A stretch of DNA of 64,000 bases from assembly GCF_026340465.1 (NCBI RefSeq), contig NZ_JAPEPC010000001.1, positions 4,655,001-4,719,000 of the forward strand, written 5' to 3'. Source of the stretch: Streptomyces sp. NBC_01306. GTDB lineage: Bacteria; Actinomycetota; Actinomycetes; Streptomycetales; Streptomycetaceae. Under the pieces are notes generated by a model. The model saw only the letters and a program-made list of their open reading frames with translations, ran no database searches and had not been told where the DNA came from. Both the position numbers and the translations under genes were made by a program. Positions 10,946-23,500 of this stretch are shown here, piece by piece. Numbering within the stretch: position 1 is the stretch's first letter; each line of letters opens with the position of its first letter.

Positions 10946-11294
10946 TAGCTAACTTGCATCGTTGCAGGTAGCGAGGGAGAAAAACCACCTGAACGGGGGT
11001 ACGCGTGAGTAGCAGGTGCCGATACCCGTCCCAGCGAGCTATGTTCGGTTGTGAGGAATGGCGAAAGCTGTGGCTCACTTGAATACACGGACGTGCATGG
11101 CACTTTCCGGTTTCTGCTGGTTCCGTGGAAACCCGGATGCTTGCGAGGCCGGAGGTTGGTGTGGGTGGGGATCTTCCCGACGGGGGAGGAGGAGGTGAAA
11201 GTCACCAAGTCCGAGACTCCGGTGCTCACCGGGGTCTGGTGCAAGAGGGAGCTGCTCCGCCGCTGAGCGGAGCGATCCGGGAACGGAGTTCTGC
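10946..11294. other. hpf upstream region
   Basis: A 349-bp region that should hold the hpf promoter. A 71-codon open frame (11051-11266) is present but resembles nothing recognised and has no ribosome-binding site, so it is not called. A GGAAT at 11055-11059 followed 18 bp later by CTT is close to, but not identical with, the stress sigma factor SigR consensus (GGAAT-N18-GTT). Confidence 0.4.
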
Positions 11295-11984
11295 GTGGAC
11301 ATCGTCGTCAAGGGCCGCAAGACCGAGGTACCCGAGCGGTTCCGCAAGCACGTCGCCGAGAAGCTGAAGATTGAGAAGATCCAGAAGCTGGACGCCAAGG
11401 TGATCAGCCTTGACGTCGAGGTGTCCAAGGAGCCCAATCCGAGGCAGGCCGACCGTTCGGACCGTGTGGAAATCACGCTGCACTCCCGAGGCCCGGTGAT
11501 CCGGGCGGAGGCAGCGGCAGGCGACCCGTACGCAGCGCTGGATCTGGCCACAGGCAAGTTGGAGGCGCGGCTGCGGAAGCAGAACGAGAAGCGCCACAAC
11601 AGGAGGGGTGCGGGCCGCATTTCGGCGGCCGAAGTCGTCGACGCGGTGCCGGACACGGCGCCGATCAACGGCAACGGTGAGTTCACCGCCGACCTGGCGA
11701 CCCAGACCATTCCGACCACCAGGATGGGTTCGCTCGAAGTCCAGGGCGAAGGACCGCTGGTGGTACGCGAGAAGACGCATATCGCAGCAGCGATGTCGCT
11801 CGACCAGGCGCTCTACGAGATGGAGCTGGTGGGGCACGACTTCTATCTGTTCGTCGACGCGGAGACAAAGGAGCCCAGTGTCGTCTACCGGCGGCACGCC
11901 TACGACTACGGTGTCATCCACCTGACGACCGACCCGCTCGCCGACATGGAGGCGGCCGGCGCCGGCGGTGCGCTCGGCGGATGA
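11295..11984 (+). CDS. hpf: Ribosome hibernation promoting factor, long form
   Basis: Binds the 30S subunit at the decoding centre in stationary phase or stress and dimerises ribosomes to 100S particles. The 229-residue length is the long HPF type: an S30AE domain at 1-110 (starts MDIVVKGRKTEVPERF), a variable linker, and the C-terminal dimerisation domain at about 168-225 (DQALYEMELVGHDFYLFVD). It starts at a GTG with GGAACGGAG just upstream. Monocistronic, between the comF-like gene and a response regulator. SecA is encoded nearby, an order common in actinobacteria. Confidence 0.94.
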   Translation: MDIVVKGRKTEVPERFRKHVAEKLKIEKIQKLDAKVISLDVEVSKEPNPRQADRSDRVEITLHSRGPVIRAEAAAGDPYAALDLATGKLEARLRKQNEKRHNRRGAGRISAAEVVDAVPDTAPINGNGEFTADLATQTIPTTRMGSLEVQGEGPLVVREKTHIAAAMSLDQALYEMELVGHDFYLFVDAETKEPSVVYRRHAYDYGVIHLTTDPLADMEAAGAGGALGG

Positions 11985-12205
11985 CTCCATTACCCGTCGC
12001 GGTGCCCCTGGACGTGTATATGCGCGCCGGGGGCTCCGCCGTGCGGTAGGGATCGGTGCGGGGGATCGGGGCTGGGGATCACCGTTCCGTCGTTCCGGCA
12101 TGAAATCATGGGCGCACGCGCCAACCGGGCTTCTGTGAGCTGCGGTTGGTGTCGTAGGTGAACGTCGTACATGAACTTCGGGCCCATGCTTCAGGGGGAG
12201 GAACG

Positions 12206-12952
12206 ATGGCGGACCGCTTCGGTCCCGCACACGACCGGGACGAGGACCTCATGGACCATGGTGCGGCGGACCATGGTGGGGCTTCGTGCAAGGAGCCGAT
12301 CCGGGTCCTGGTGGTGGACGACCACGCGCTCTTCCGGCGCGGTCTGGAGATCGTTCTCGCGGCTGAGGAGGACATCCAGGTCGTCGGCGAGGCGGGTGAC
12401 GGCGCTGAAGCGGTGGACAAGGCCGCCGATCTGCTGCCCGACATCGTGCTGATGGACGTACGGATGCCCAAGCGCGGTGGCATCGAGGCCTGTACCTCCA
12501 TCAAGGAGGTGGCGCCCAGCGCGAAGATCATCATGTTGACGATCAGCGATGAGGAGGCCGACCTCTACGAGGCGATCAAGGCCGGGGCCACCGGCTATCT
12601 CCTGAAGGAGATCTCGACCGACGAAGTGGCGACGGCGATCCGGGCGGTGGCCGACGGGCAGTCCCAGATCAGCCCCTCCATGGCGTCGAAGCTGCTCACC
12701 GAGTTCAAGTCGATGATCCAGCGCACCGACGAGCGCAGGCTCGTACCGGCGCCGCGGCTCACCGAGCGTGAGCTGGAGGTGCTGAAGCTGGTGGCCACCG
12801 GGATGAACAACCGGGACATCGCCAAGGAGTTGTTCATCTCCGAGAACACCGTGAAGAACCACGTCCGCAACATCCTGGAGAAACTGCAGCTGCACTCCAG
12901 GATGGAAGCCGTGGTCTACGCGATGCGCGAGAAGATCCTCGAAATCCGCTGA
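12206..12952 (+). CDS. NarL/LuxR-type orphan response regulator
   Basis: A 248-residue protein. After an unusual acidic, His/Asp-rich N-terminal extension of about 30 residues comes a receiver domain (Asp38-Asp39 pocket, phospho-acceptor Asp84 in IVLMDVRMP, Lys in GYLLKE) and a LuxR-type HTH (about 178-238, [18 protein letters not shown]). No histidine kinase gene is adjacent, so it is an orphan in this window. Start ATG 12206 with GGGGGAGGAACG; an alternative GTG 16 codons upstream is less well placed. Target genes cannot be read from the sequence. Confidence 0.92.
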   Translation: MADRFGPAHDRDEDLMDHGAADHGGASCKEPIRVLVVDDHALFRRGLEIVLAAEEDIQVVGEAGDGAEAVDKAADLLPDIVLMDVRMPKRGGIEACTSIKEVAPSAKIIMLTISDEEADLYEAIKAGATGYLLKEISTDEVATAIRAVADGQSQISPSMASKLLTEFKSMIQRTDERRLVPAPRLTERELEVLKLVATGMNNRDIAKELFISENTVKNHVRNILEKLQLHSRMEAVVYAMREKILEIR

Positions 12953-13013
12953 GGGCACCCGCTGAGCGCATCCGCTGGGGGGGCATCCGCTGGGGAGTGG
13001 ATGGCCGGGGTCG

Positions 13014-14198
13014 CTACCGGGCCGCGTCCAGTGTCCCGGCCAGGGCCGCTGCCAGCGGAGCCCGCAGCTCCGGTTCGTTGATGCGCTCCACCCGCACGTC
13101 CGTGCACCCCACCCAGCCCGCGGCTTCGGTCAGCGCCTCGGCCATCGGCCGCACCGCCTTCCGGTCGGCCAGGGAGATCTGCCTGGCCACCAGGGTGGTG
13201 CCCTCCCGCGCGGGGTCGACCCGCCCCACCAGCTTCCCGCCGGCCAGCAGCGGCATGGAGAAGTAGCCGTGGATCCGCTTGGGCTTCGGCACGTACGCCT
13301 CCAGCCGGTGGGTGAAGCCGAAGATCCGCTCCGTACGGGCGCGTTCCCAGACCAGTGAGTCGAACGGCGAGAGCAGCGTCGTACGGTGGCGGCCGCGCAG
13401 CGGGGACGACAGCGCCTCCGGATCCGCCCAGGCCGGTTTGGACCAGCCCTCGACCTTGACCGGGACCAGGCCCGAGTCCGCGACGACCGCGTCGAACTGC
13501 TCGGCCTTGAGGCGGTGGTAGTCCGCGATGTCCGTACGGGTCCCCACCCCCAGGGACTTACCCGCGAGCGCGACCAGCCGCCGGACACACTCCAGGTCGT
13601 CCAGCTCGTCATGGAGCAGCGGGCCGGGGATCGCGCGCTCGGCCAGGTCGTACACCCGCTTCCAGCCGCGCCGCTCGGTGCACACCACCTCTCCGTACAT
13701 CAGGGCCCGCTCGACCGCGACCTTCGACGCCGACCAGTCCCACCACTCGCCGCCGTTCTTCGCGCCGCCCAGTTCGGTGGCCGTCAACGGCCCCTCCGCG
13801 CGCAGCTGCTTGATCACGGTCTCGTAGGCCGACTCGGGCAGCTCGTGATTCCAGTGCGGGCGGTCGCGGTAGGCGCGGCGGCGGAAGGCGAAGTGCGGCC
13901 ACTCCTCGATGGGCAGGATGCAGGCCGCGTGCGACCAGTACTCGAAGGAGCGGCCCCCCGACCAATACGCGTCCTCGACGGTCCTGCGCCCGACGGCGCC
14001 CAGCCTGGCGTAAGGGATGAGCTCGTGCGAGCGCGCCAGGACCGAGATGGTGTCCAGCTGCACCGCGCCGAGATGGCGCAGCACCCCGCGGACCCCGCCC
14101 CGCCGGTCGGGCGCGCCCAGGAATCCCTGGGCTCGCAGCGCTGTCCGGCGGGCTTCGTCGGCGGAGAGTTCGACGGCTGGGGGCGGCACAGGAGTCAT
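13014..14198 (-). CDS. AlkX/YcaQ-like DNA glycosylase (HTH_42 family)
   Basis: A 394-residue protein of the winged-helix HTH_42 family. E. coli YcaQ (AlkX) and Streptomyces AlkZ of this family remove bulky alkyl adducts and unhook interstrand crosslinks. The catalytic triplet is visible as Gln47-Leu48-Asp49 in GAVQLDTISVLARSHEL, the QxD form of the YcaQ-like branch rather than the QxQ form of AlkZ-type self-resistance enzymes. Other features are HRLEAYVPKPKRIHGYFSMP near the C-terminal third and a closing Arg-rich helix. Start ATG 14198 is preceded by CGGGGC; a GTG eight codons upstream is possible. Convergent with the response regulator. General repair of environmental or self-made alkylation is the likely role, inferred from the motif. 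Confidence 0.82.
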   Translation of the reverse strand: MTPVPPPAVELSADEARRTALRAQGFLGAPDRRGGVRGVLRHLGAVQLDTISVLARSHELIPYARLGAVGRRTVEDAYWSGGRSFEYWSHAACILPIEEWPHFAFRRRAYRDRPHWNHELPESAYETVIKQLRAEGPLTATELGGAKNGGEWWDWSASKVAVERALMYGEVVCTERRGWKRVYDLAERAIPGPLLHDELDDLECVRRLVALAGKSLGVGTRTDIADYHRLKAEQFDAVVADSGLVPVKVEGWSKPAWADPEALSSPLRGRHRTTLLSPFDSLVWERARTERIFGFTHRLEAYVPKPKRIHGYFSMPLLAGGKLVGRVDPAREGTTLVARQISLADRKAVRPMAEALTEAAGWVGCTDVRVERINEPELRAPLAAALAGTLDAAR

Positions 14199-14240
14199 GC
14201 CCCGAACGATAGGGGGCAGCACTGACAGCCGGGGGCGGGC

Positions 14241-14319
14241 CGGTGGATCCGGATCAGGAGCGGTGGACCTGGTCAGGACCGGCGGATCCGGATCAGGGCC
14301 GGCGGATTCGGATCAGTGG
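14241..14319. repeat. Four degenerate 20-bp tandem repeats
   Basis: Unit about CGGYGGATCCGGATCAGGRC, copies at 14241, 14261 (19 bp), 14280 and 14300. The array lies just upstream of the minus-strand glycosylase gene start and downstream of the GNAT gene, in otherwise non-coding DNA. The embedded GGATCCGGATCAG gives several partial palindromes. Confidence 0.8.
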
Positions 14320-14390
14320 AGCAGGCCGATCGCGGTGCGGGGGCCCGGGCGCGCAGGCGGCGGATGCGGTCCGCGTGCAGGCGGCGCGGT

Positions 14391-14966
14391 TCACGGCCCT
14401 GCCGGAAGGTACACGTGTTCCGTGGGCAGCCCCAGGTCGGAGGGGAGTATCGCGCCCAGCCAGGCGTCTCGGCGGGTGCCCTTGTTGAGGAGGTCCGCGC
14501 GCAGCACCCCCTCGACGCGGAACCCGGCCTTCTCCGTCACCGCCCGCGACCCCGTGTTGCCGACCTCGGCCCGCCACTCCAGCCGCTCCGCGCCCAGCTT
14601 GGTCAGCGACCAGTGCGTGAGTACGGTCACGGCCTCGGCCATGTATCCGTTGCCCCGGTGCTCCTTCGCCATCCAGAAGCCGATCTCCCAGGTGCCTGCC
14701 TGTCCGCGCTGGAACACGGAGATCGCACCGATCAGCCGGACGTCCGCGCGGGCCAGCACGGCGAAGGCCAGACTGGTGCCCGCCCGCCAGCCGTCCGGGA
14801 CCATCCGTACGGTGAAACTCTCCGCGTCCTCGCGCCGGTAGGGGGACGGGACGATCGTCCAGCGCTGGATGTCGGGGTCCTGACAGGCCTGGAACACGGC
14901 CTCGGTGTCAGCGGCGGTGAAGGGGCGCAGCAGCAGCCGCTCCGATGTCAGTGTTATAGGGTCCAT
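14391..14966 (-). CDS. GNAT N-acetyltransferase, RimJ/RimL type
   Basis: A 191-residue acetyl-CoA-dependent N-acetyltransferase. It starts MDPITLTSERLLLRPFTAAD, the classic RimJ/RimL opening, and carries the acetyl-CoA loop EHRGNGYMAEAV in motif A and NTGSRAVTEKAGF in motif B. The substrate (protein N-terminus or small molecule) cannot be told. Start ATG 14966 fits the family length, but the Shine-Dalgarno is weak; an in-frame ATG 13 codons upstream would add a Gln/Pro stretch. Divergent from secA. Confidence 0.87.
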   Translation of the reverse strand: MDPITLTSERLLLRPFTAADTEAVFQACQDPDIQRWTIVPSPYRREDAESFTVRMVPDGWRAGTSLAFAVLARADVRLIGAISVFQRGQAGTWEIGFWMAKEHRGNGYMAEAVTVLTHWSLTKLGAERLEWRAEVGNTGSRAVTEKAGFRVEGVLRADLLNKGTRRDAWLGAILPSDLGLPTEHVYLPAGP

Positions 14967-15148
14967 CGGCTGATTCTGCTGCCCGTGCGGAGCAGGTGCC
15001 ATGGCTTTTTCGGGGTTCTCCCGGCACCTTCCGTACGCCCCGACCGTTGTCCTGAGCGGCAGGCCTCCCGGCGCGGCGGGGTCCTCGCTTACGATGGCCG
15101 TTGCTCTACCCCGGTTTGCCGCGTGAAAGTAAGCCGGGCTCCCTGGTC

Positions 15149-15200
15149 GGTCTGTTTCTCCGGCCCGGGTCCGGGGGTAGCACCCCGGGAGGTTCAGACC
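15149..15200 (+). promoter_or_regulatory. Stem-loop in the secA leader
   Basis: GGTCTG (15149-15154) pairs with CAGACC (15195-15200) and encloses an inner hairpin CCGGGG/CCCCGG (15171-15188). An ATG at 15201-15203 opens a frame out of register with secA and overlaps its start. The structure could influence secA expression, but no known Streptomyces regulator is recognised here. Confidence 0.4.
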
Positions 15201-15246
15201 ATGAACTCGACCGCGCCAGGCCCGACCGGCAAGGAGACCAACCCCC

Positions 15247-18060
<2,814 letters not shown>

Positions 18061-18087
18061 CGGCGGCAGCGGCGCGAGCCGCATGTC

Positions 18088-18146
18088 GTAGGGGCCGGGC
18101 CGGACACCGCAGAAGCTGCGGTGTCCGGCCCGGCCCCTACCGTTTT
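18088..18146. terminator. Bidirectional terminator between secA and the convergent gene
   Basis: A perfect 25-bp stem (18088-18112 with 18116-18140) closed by a 3-nt loop AAG, followed by CGTTTT. It lies 28 bp after secA and 11 bp from the stop of the convergent gene, so it can serve both. Confidence 0.93.
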
Positions 18147-18150
18147 CGGG

Positions 18151-18549
18151 TCATACGCCGACGCGTTCGCCGCCCAGCTCCACCGCTGCGCACCGCCAGC
18201 GCAGATCGCCGCCCTGTTCGAGCCGGAACGCCATCGCCTGTACGTGCTCGCCCGAGCCGATCCTGGCGAACGCCTCGATCACGCCGGGCGCCGGGACGAA
18301 CTCGCCGCAGTGGCGTACGACGGGCCGCACCCCGGGCCCTCGCAGCGGTGTGCCGGGTGCCAGCAGCACGAGCTGGTCGTAGGCCTCGCCGATGGTGTGT
18401 CCGAGCATCCAGTGGACGGGCCGCTGCCCGCTGAGCACGGCGAGGAGCCGCTCGGCGAACCAGTAGTGCGGCTTGAGCCGACGGCGCTGGATCGGGGTGG
18501 TGCCTGGCCTGTGCTGGTCGTGCCGGCCCGCCGGCCTGGTCCGCTGCAT
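18151..18549 (-). CDS. Rv3235-like conserved actinobacterial protein
   Basis: A 132-residue protein with a basic N-terminal 25 residues and a compact domain containing FAERLLAVLSGQRPVHWML, LVLLAPGTP and a closing RWRCAAVELGGERVGV. It resembles the Rv3235/DUF6459 family encoded next to secA in mycobacteria and Streptomyces. Function unknown; association with SecA is suggested only by conserved position. No signal peptide or membrane segment is seen. The start at 18549 is the first ATG of the frame and lacks an obvious ribosome-binding site. Confidence 0.75.
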   Translation of the reverse strand: MQRTRPAGRHDQHRPGTTPIQRRRLKPHYWFAERLLAVLSGQRPVHWMLGHTIGEAYDQLVLLAPGTPLRGPGVRPVVRHCGEFVPAPGVIEAFARIGSGEHVQAMAFRLEQGGDLRWRCAAVELGGERVGV

Positions 18550-18898
18550 GAAGTGAGTGCCCCCGCTCTGCCGGGCCCGGTTTCGATACCGGGCGGTAGC
18601 TTCTGCTGAGCCTCTTGTACGGGGGGCGGCGAAGCTGTGGCAAGGGAGCGGGCGGTGTGCGGACGGTGCTGTTCGGGATCACCTATCCGGGTGACGGGGC
18701 CGGTGCCACGGGCGGATGCGGCGTGCTCCCGGACGTCGCCGGGTGGACGCCGTACCGGGCTGCTCCCGGCGCCACGAAGGGGGACCCGGTACGTATCCTG
18801 GGACCCTCTTCATCAGGCATCACCGGGCTCTGCCGGGCCGCCTTCCGGTCCTCCGGACGGAGCCCGGGGCGCCCATCCGACGACGAAAGCGGCCGGCC
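18550..18898. other. Divergent intergenic region
   Basis: These 349 bases lie between two divergent genes and should hold both promoters. Open frames on both strands run through it but none has a ribosome-binding site or recognisable product. No repeat or clear hairpin was noticed. Confidence 0.4.
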
Positions 18899-19405
18899 AT
18901 GCGTGTGTACGTCCCACTGACCCTCCCCGGTCTCGCAGCGGCGCACGCGGCGGGCGAACTGGGCCCAGGACCGCTGACCGCCTACGCCGTGACGCCCGGC
19001 CTGCGGGAGTGGTACGTCTCCGACGACATCGAAGAGCTGGAGTACGCGGCGCTCAACCGGGCCGCATCGGCCTCGCTGCGGCTGCTGGCCGGGGCCCCGG
19101 GCGTCGCCCGCCGCCGGGTGGTCGTCGCTGTCGACGTGCCGGACCAGGACGCGGTGGCCGACCCGGACCGCGGTCTCGACGCGAGTTCGCTCGGTGAGGT
19201 GCGGATCGCTTCCGCCGTGCCGCTGACGAAGGCCGCGGCCGTCCACGCCGACGCGGACGACGCCGAGCCGGACGTCGCGGCCGCGGCTGCCGCCCTGGGC
19301 GCCGCCGATCACGGTGACGACGACGCGCAGTTCACGGTGGACGGCGCCGAGGACCACGAACTGCTCTGGTTCGGTGTGCAGGAGATCCCGCATCTGATCG
19401 CCTGA
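18899..19405 (+). CDS. Conserved actinobacterial protein, probably DUF6912
   Basis: A 168-residue acidic protein starting MRVYVPLTLPGLAAAH. The middle has an alternating pattern of alpha/beta segments (RRRVVVAVDVPDQD, EVRIASAVPLTKAAAVH) and an Asp/Glu/Ala-rich stretch, and it ends LLWFGVQEIPHLIA. No catalytic motif, signal peptide or membrane segment is evident. The ATG was chosen because the sequence becomes protein-like only from there; upstream frame is GC-rich nonsense. It is followed by a HAD hydrolase gene 126 bp downstream. Function unknown; the family name is from memory. Confidence 0.7.
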   Translation: MRVYVPLTLPGLAAAHAAGELGPGPLTAYAVTPGLREWYVSDDIEELEYAALNRAASASLRLLAGAPGVARRRVVVAVDVPDQDAVADPDRGLDASSLGEVRIASAVPLTKAAAVHADADDAEPDVAAAAAALGAADHGDDDAQFTVDGAEDHELLWFGVQEIPHLIA

Positions 19406-19531
19406 TCCCTGCCCGGTCACGGTCTGCGGGGTCCGTTGTCAGACCCCCCGCGTACCGTTGTCGAAGTGGGGAAAGCGGGGCACGGGCGGTGCCCCGCATG
19501 GTCCGGGAGAGGTTCGAACGGGGGGCTGGAC

Positions 19532-20239
19532 ATGAGCGGGCTGGACATGAGCGCGGACGTGGACACCGGGTCGGGTGCCGCACCGGCGGGGACGCACATC
19601 GTCTGGGACTGGAACGGGACGCTGTTCCACGACATCGACGCGGTGATCGGGGCGACGAACGCCTCGTTCGGCGAGGTCGGTATGGCGCCGATCACGCTGG
19701 AGCGCTACCGGGACCTGTACTGCGTGCCCGTTCCGCGGTTCTACGAGCGGCTGATGGGCCGGCTGCCGACGGACGCCGAGTGGGCCGTCATGGACGAGGC
19801 ATTCCACCGGCACTACTGGGCGCTGGCCGAAGGGGCGGGGCTCGCTCCGGGGGCGGAGCAACTGCTCAGGGACTGGCAGGCGTCCGGGCTCACCCAGTCG
19901 CTCTGTTCGCTGGCGCCGCACGACCAACTGATACCGATCGTGCGGACACACGGGATCGAGCGGCGCTTCCTGCGCGTGGACGGCAGGACCGGCCCGTCGA
20001 ACCGGGGGAAGGCGGAGCACATGGTGCGCCACCTGGCCGGGCTCGACGGTGTCGTTCCCGAGCGCGTCGTGGTGATCGGTGACGCGGTCGACGACGCGGT
20101 GGCGGCCGCGCACGCCGGGGCACGGGCCGTGCTGTACACGGGCGGATCGCACAGCCGGGCCAGCCTGGAGACCGCCGGGGTGCCGGTGGTGGACTCGCTG
20201 GCGGAGGCGGTCAGTACCGCACGCGACTGGGCACTCTGA
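19532..20239 (+). CDS. HAD-superfamily hydrolase
   Basis: A 235-residue haloacid dehalogenase-like hydrolase, probably a small-molecule phosphatase. Motif I is WDWNGTLF (Asp26 nucleophile); the second acidic residue of DxD is replaced by Asn28, a form frequent in actinobacterial members. A helical cap follows (about 45-105), then motif II (SLCSLAP), and motif IV VIGDAVDDAVAA. It ends in a Rossmann-like strand (VPVVDSLAEAV). The start ATG 19532 follows GGGGGCTGG; another in-frame ATG lies five codons later. Substrate unknown. Confidence 0.85.
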   Translation: MSGLDMSADVDTGSGAAPAGTHIVWDWNGTLFHDIDAVIGATNASFGEVGMAPITLERYRDLYCVPVPRFYERLMGRLPTDAEWAVMDEAFHRHYWALAEGAGLAPGAEQLLRDWQASGLTQSLCSLAPHDQLIPIVRTHGIERRFLRVDGRTGPSNRGKAEHMVRHLAGLDGVVPERVVVIGDAVDDAVAAAHAGARAVLYTGGSHSRASLETAGVPVVDSLAEAVSTARDWAL

Positions 20240-20583
20240 CCGGTTTCCGCACCTGGCCGAAGTGTCGAAGTGCGGGATGCCGACTTGTACAGATGCGGCC
20301 GGTGACGTCCACCGGTCCGGGGGCGATAGCCTAGGTCCCGTGATCAGCGCGATATCTCGCGGGGGCATTGACGCCTCTGCCCTGCGCCCGGAGCACTACG
20401 GTGTCCGGGTCATCGCTGGCACCCCTCACCCGGACCGGCCTTCGAAAATGGCCAATAACGTCGCGGGTATCTCTCAATGCGGCATAACGTCGACTTCGAC
20501 CGGATACCTCGCGTCGTGGTCGTGGCGTTGCACCGCTTCTTTCACCTACGTCACGCAACGGCGCGCGACAGGAGCCAGAGGAC
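20240..20583. other. gdh upstream region
   Basis: A 344-bp gap before the glutamate dehydrogenase gene. No gene is supported. Its last 15 bases carry AGGAGCCAGAGGAC, the ribosome-binding site of gdh. No strong sigma-70-like promoter or operator could be fixed by eye. Confidence 0.4.
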
Positions 20584-23500
20584 ATGCAGACCAAGCTGGA
20601 CGAACCCAAGGCAGAACTGCTCGCACGCGCGGCCCAGGTGGCTGAGAACAGCCCGACCGGGGGGCAACTTCCGGGTGGGTCCACGAGCGGGGGGAGTCCG
20701 GACCGGGACACCGTCCTTGCGTACCTTGAGCGCTACTACCTGCATACCGCTCCGGAGGACATCGAGAACCGCGACCCCGAGGACGCGTTCGGAGCGGCGC
20801 TCTCGCACTACCGGCTGGCCGAGAAGCGCCCGCAGGGCACCGCGAACGTCCGGGTGCACACCCCGAGCGTCGAGGAGAACGGCTGGACCTGCAGCCACAC
20901 GGTCGTCGAGGTCGTCACCGACGACATGCCGTTCCTGGTCGACTCGGTCACCAACGAGCTGACCCGCCAGGGCCGCGGCATCCACGTCGTGATCCACCCG
21001 CAGCTCCTGGTACGCCGTGACGTGACCGGCAAGCTCATCGAGGTGCTCGGCAAGGACGAGACCGGCGAGGGCCTCCACGACGCCCTGGTCGAGTCCTGGA
21101 TCCATGTGGAGATCGACCGCGAGACCGAGCGCGCCGATCTGAAGCAGATCAGCACGGACCTCCTGCGGGTCCTCTCCGACGTACGGGAAACCGTCGAGGA
21201 CTGGGACAAGATGCGTGACGCCGCCGTCCGCATCGCCGAGGAGCTGCCCACCGAGCCGACCGCGGCCGATCTGCCGGTACGCGAGGTCGAGGAGTCCCGC
21301 GAGCTGCTGCGCTGGCTCGCCGCCGACCACTTCACCTTCCTCGGCTACCGCGAGTATCAGCTGACGGACGAGGACTCACTGACCGCGGTGCCCGGCACCG
21401 GGCTCGGCATCCTCCGCTCCGACCCGCACCACAGCGTCGACGAGGAACACCCGGTCTCGCCGTCGTTCGGCAGGCTGCCCGCCGACGCCCGCGCCAAGGC
21501 CCGTGAGCACAAGATCCTCGTGCTCACCAAGGCCAACAGCCGCTCGACGGTGCACCGCCCCAGCTACCTCGACTACGTCGGCGTGAAGAAGTTCGACGCC
21601 GAGGGCAACGTCATCGGCGAGCGGCGCTTCCTCGGGCTGTTCTCCTCCGCCGCGTACACCGAGTCCGTACGCCGGGTCCCCGTCATCCGCCGCAAGGTCG
21701 CCGAGGTCCTCGAAGGCGCGGGCTTCACGCCCAACAGCCACGACGGCCGCGACCTGATGCAGATCCTGGAGACGTACCCGCGCGACGAGCTGTTCCAGAC
21801 GCCCGTCGACCAGCTGCGCTCCATCGTCACCAGCGTGCTCTACCTCCAGGAGCGGCGCAGGCTCCGGCTCTACCTGCGCCAGGACGAGTACGGGCGCTAC
21901 TACTCGGCGCTCATCTACCTGCCGCGCGACCGCTACACGACCGCGGTGCGGCTGCGCCTCATCGACATCCTCAAGGAGGAACTCGGCGGCACCAGCGTCG
22001 ACTTCACCGCACGCAACACCGAGTCCATCCTCTCCCGGCTGCACTTCGTCGTGCGGGTCCCCGCGGGCACGGAGCTGACCGAGCTCACCGACGCCGACGC
22101 GGACCGGATCGAGGCCAGGCTCGTCGAGGCCGCCCGTTCCTGGGCCGACGGGTTCAGCGAGGCCCTGACCGCCGAGTGCGGTGAGGAGCGCGCCGCCGAA
22201 CTGCTGCGCCGCTACGGCCAGTCCTTCCCCGAGGGCTACAAGGCGGACCACTCGCCGCGTGCCGCCGTCGCCGACCTCGGCCACCTCGAACACCTCCAGC
22301 CGGGCGAGAAGGACTTCGCGCTCTCGCTGTACGAGCCGGTGGGCGCGGCTCCCGGCGAGCGCCGCTTCAAGATCTACCGGATCGGCTCGCAGGTCTCCCT
22401 CTCCGCGGTGCTCCCGGTGCTCCAGAAGCTGGGTGTGGAAGTCACCGACGAGCGCCCGTACGAGCTGCGCTGCGCCGACCGTACACATGCCTGGATCTAC
22501 GACTTCGGGCTGCGGATCCCGCAGATCGAGGGCGTGGGCGGCGACCACCTCGCCGACGACGCCAGGGAGCGCGTCCAGGACGCGTTCGCCGCTTCCTGGA
22601 CGGGCGAGGCGGAGAACGACGGCTTCAACGCCCTGGTGCTCGGCGCCGGGCTGACCTGGCGGCAGGCGATGGTGCTGCGCGCGTACGCCAAGTACCTGCG
22701 CCAGGCCGGATCGACCTTCAGCCAGGACTACATGGAGGACACCCTCCGCAACAACGTCCACACCACCCGGCTGCTCGTCTCGCTCTTCGAGGCCCGGATG
22801 TCGCCGGGCCGCCAGCGGGCCGGCACCGAGCTGACCGACGGGCTGCTCGAAGAGCTCGACGGCGCACTCGACCAGGTGGCGAGCCTGGACGAGGACCGCA
22901 TCCTGCGCTCCTTCCTCACCGTCATCAAGGCGACGCTCAGGACCAACTTCTTCCAGAGCGCCGACGAGAGCGGCGACCGCAAGGGCCGGGGCACCGAGCA
23001 GGGCACGTACCACCCGTACGTCTCCATGAAGTTCGACCCGCAGGCCATCCCCGACCTGCCCGCGCCGCGCCCGGCGTACGAGATCTGGGTGTACTCGCCG
23101 CGCGTCGAGGGCGTGCACCTGCGGTTCGGGAAGGTCGCCCGAGGCGGGCTGCGCTGGTCCGACCGGCGTGAGGACTTCCGTACGGAGGTGCTCGGCCTGG
23201 TCAAGGCGCAGATGGTCAAGAACACGGTGATCGTGCCGGTCGGCGCCAAGGGCGGCTTCGTCGCCAAGCAGCTGCCCGACCCGTCCGTGGACCGGGACGC
23301 CTGGATGGCCGAGGGCATCGCGGCGTACAAGACCTTCATCTCCGCGCTGCTCGACATCACCGACAACCTGGTGGCCGGTGAGGTCGTCCCGCCCACCGGT
23401 GTCGTACGCCACGACGAGGACGACACCTACCTCGTCGTCGCCGCCGACAAGGGCACCGCGACCTTCTCCGACATCGCCAACGCGGTCGCCGAGTCGTACG

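Noticed and set aside
11055-11080. SigR-dependent promoter of hpf
   Set aside because: GGAAT is present but the -10 reads CTT rather than GTT; not strong enough to call.
11051-11266. 71-residue frame upstream of hpf
   Set aside because: No ribosome-binding site or family likeness; treated as non-coding leader.
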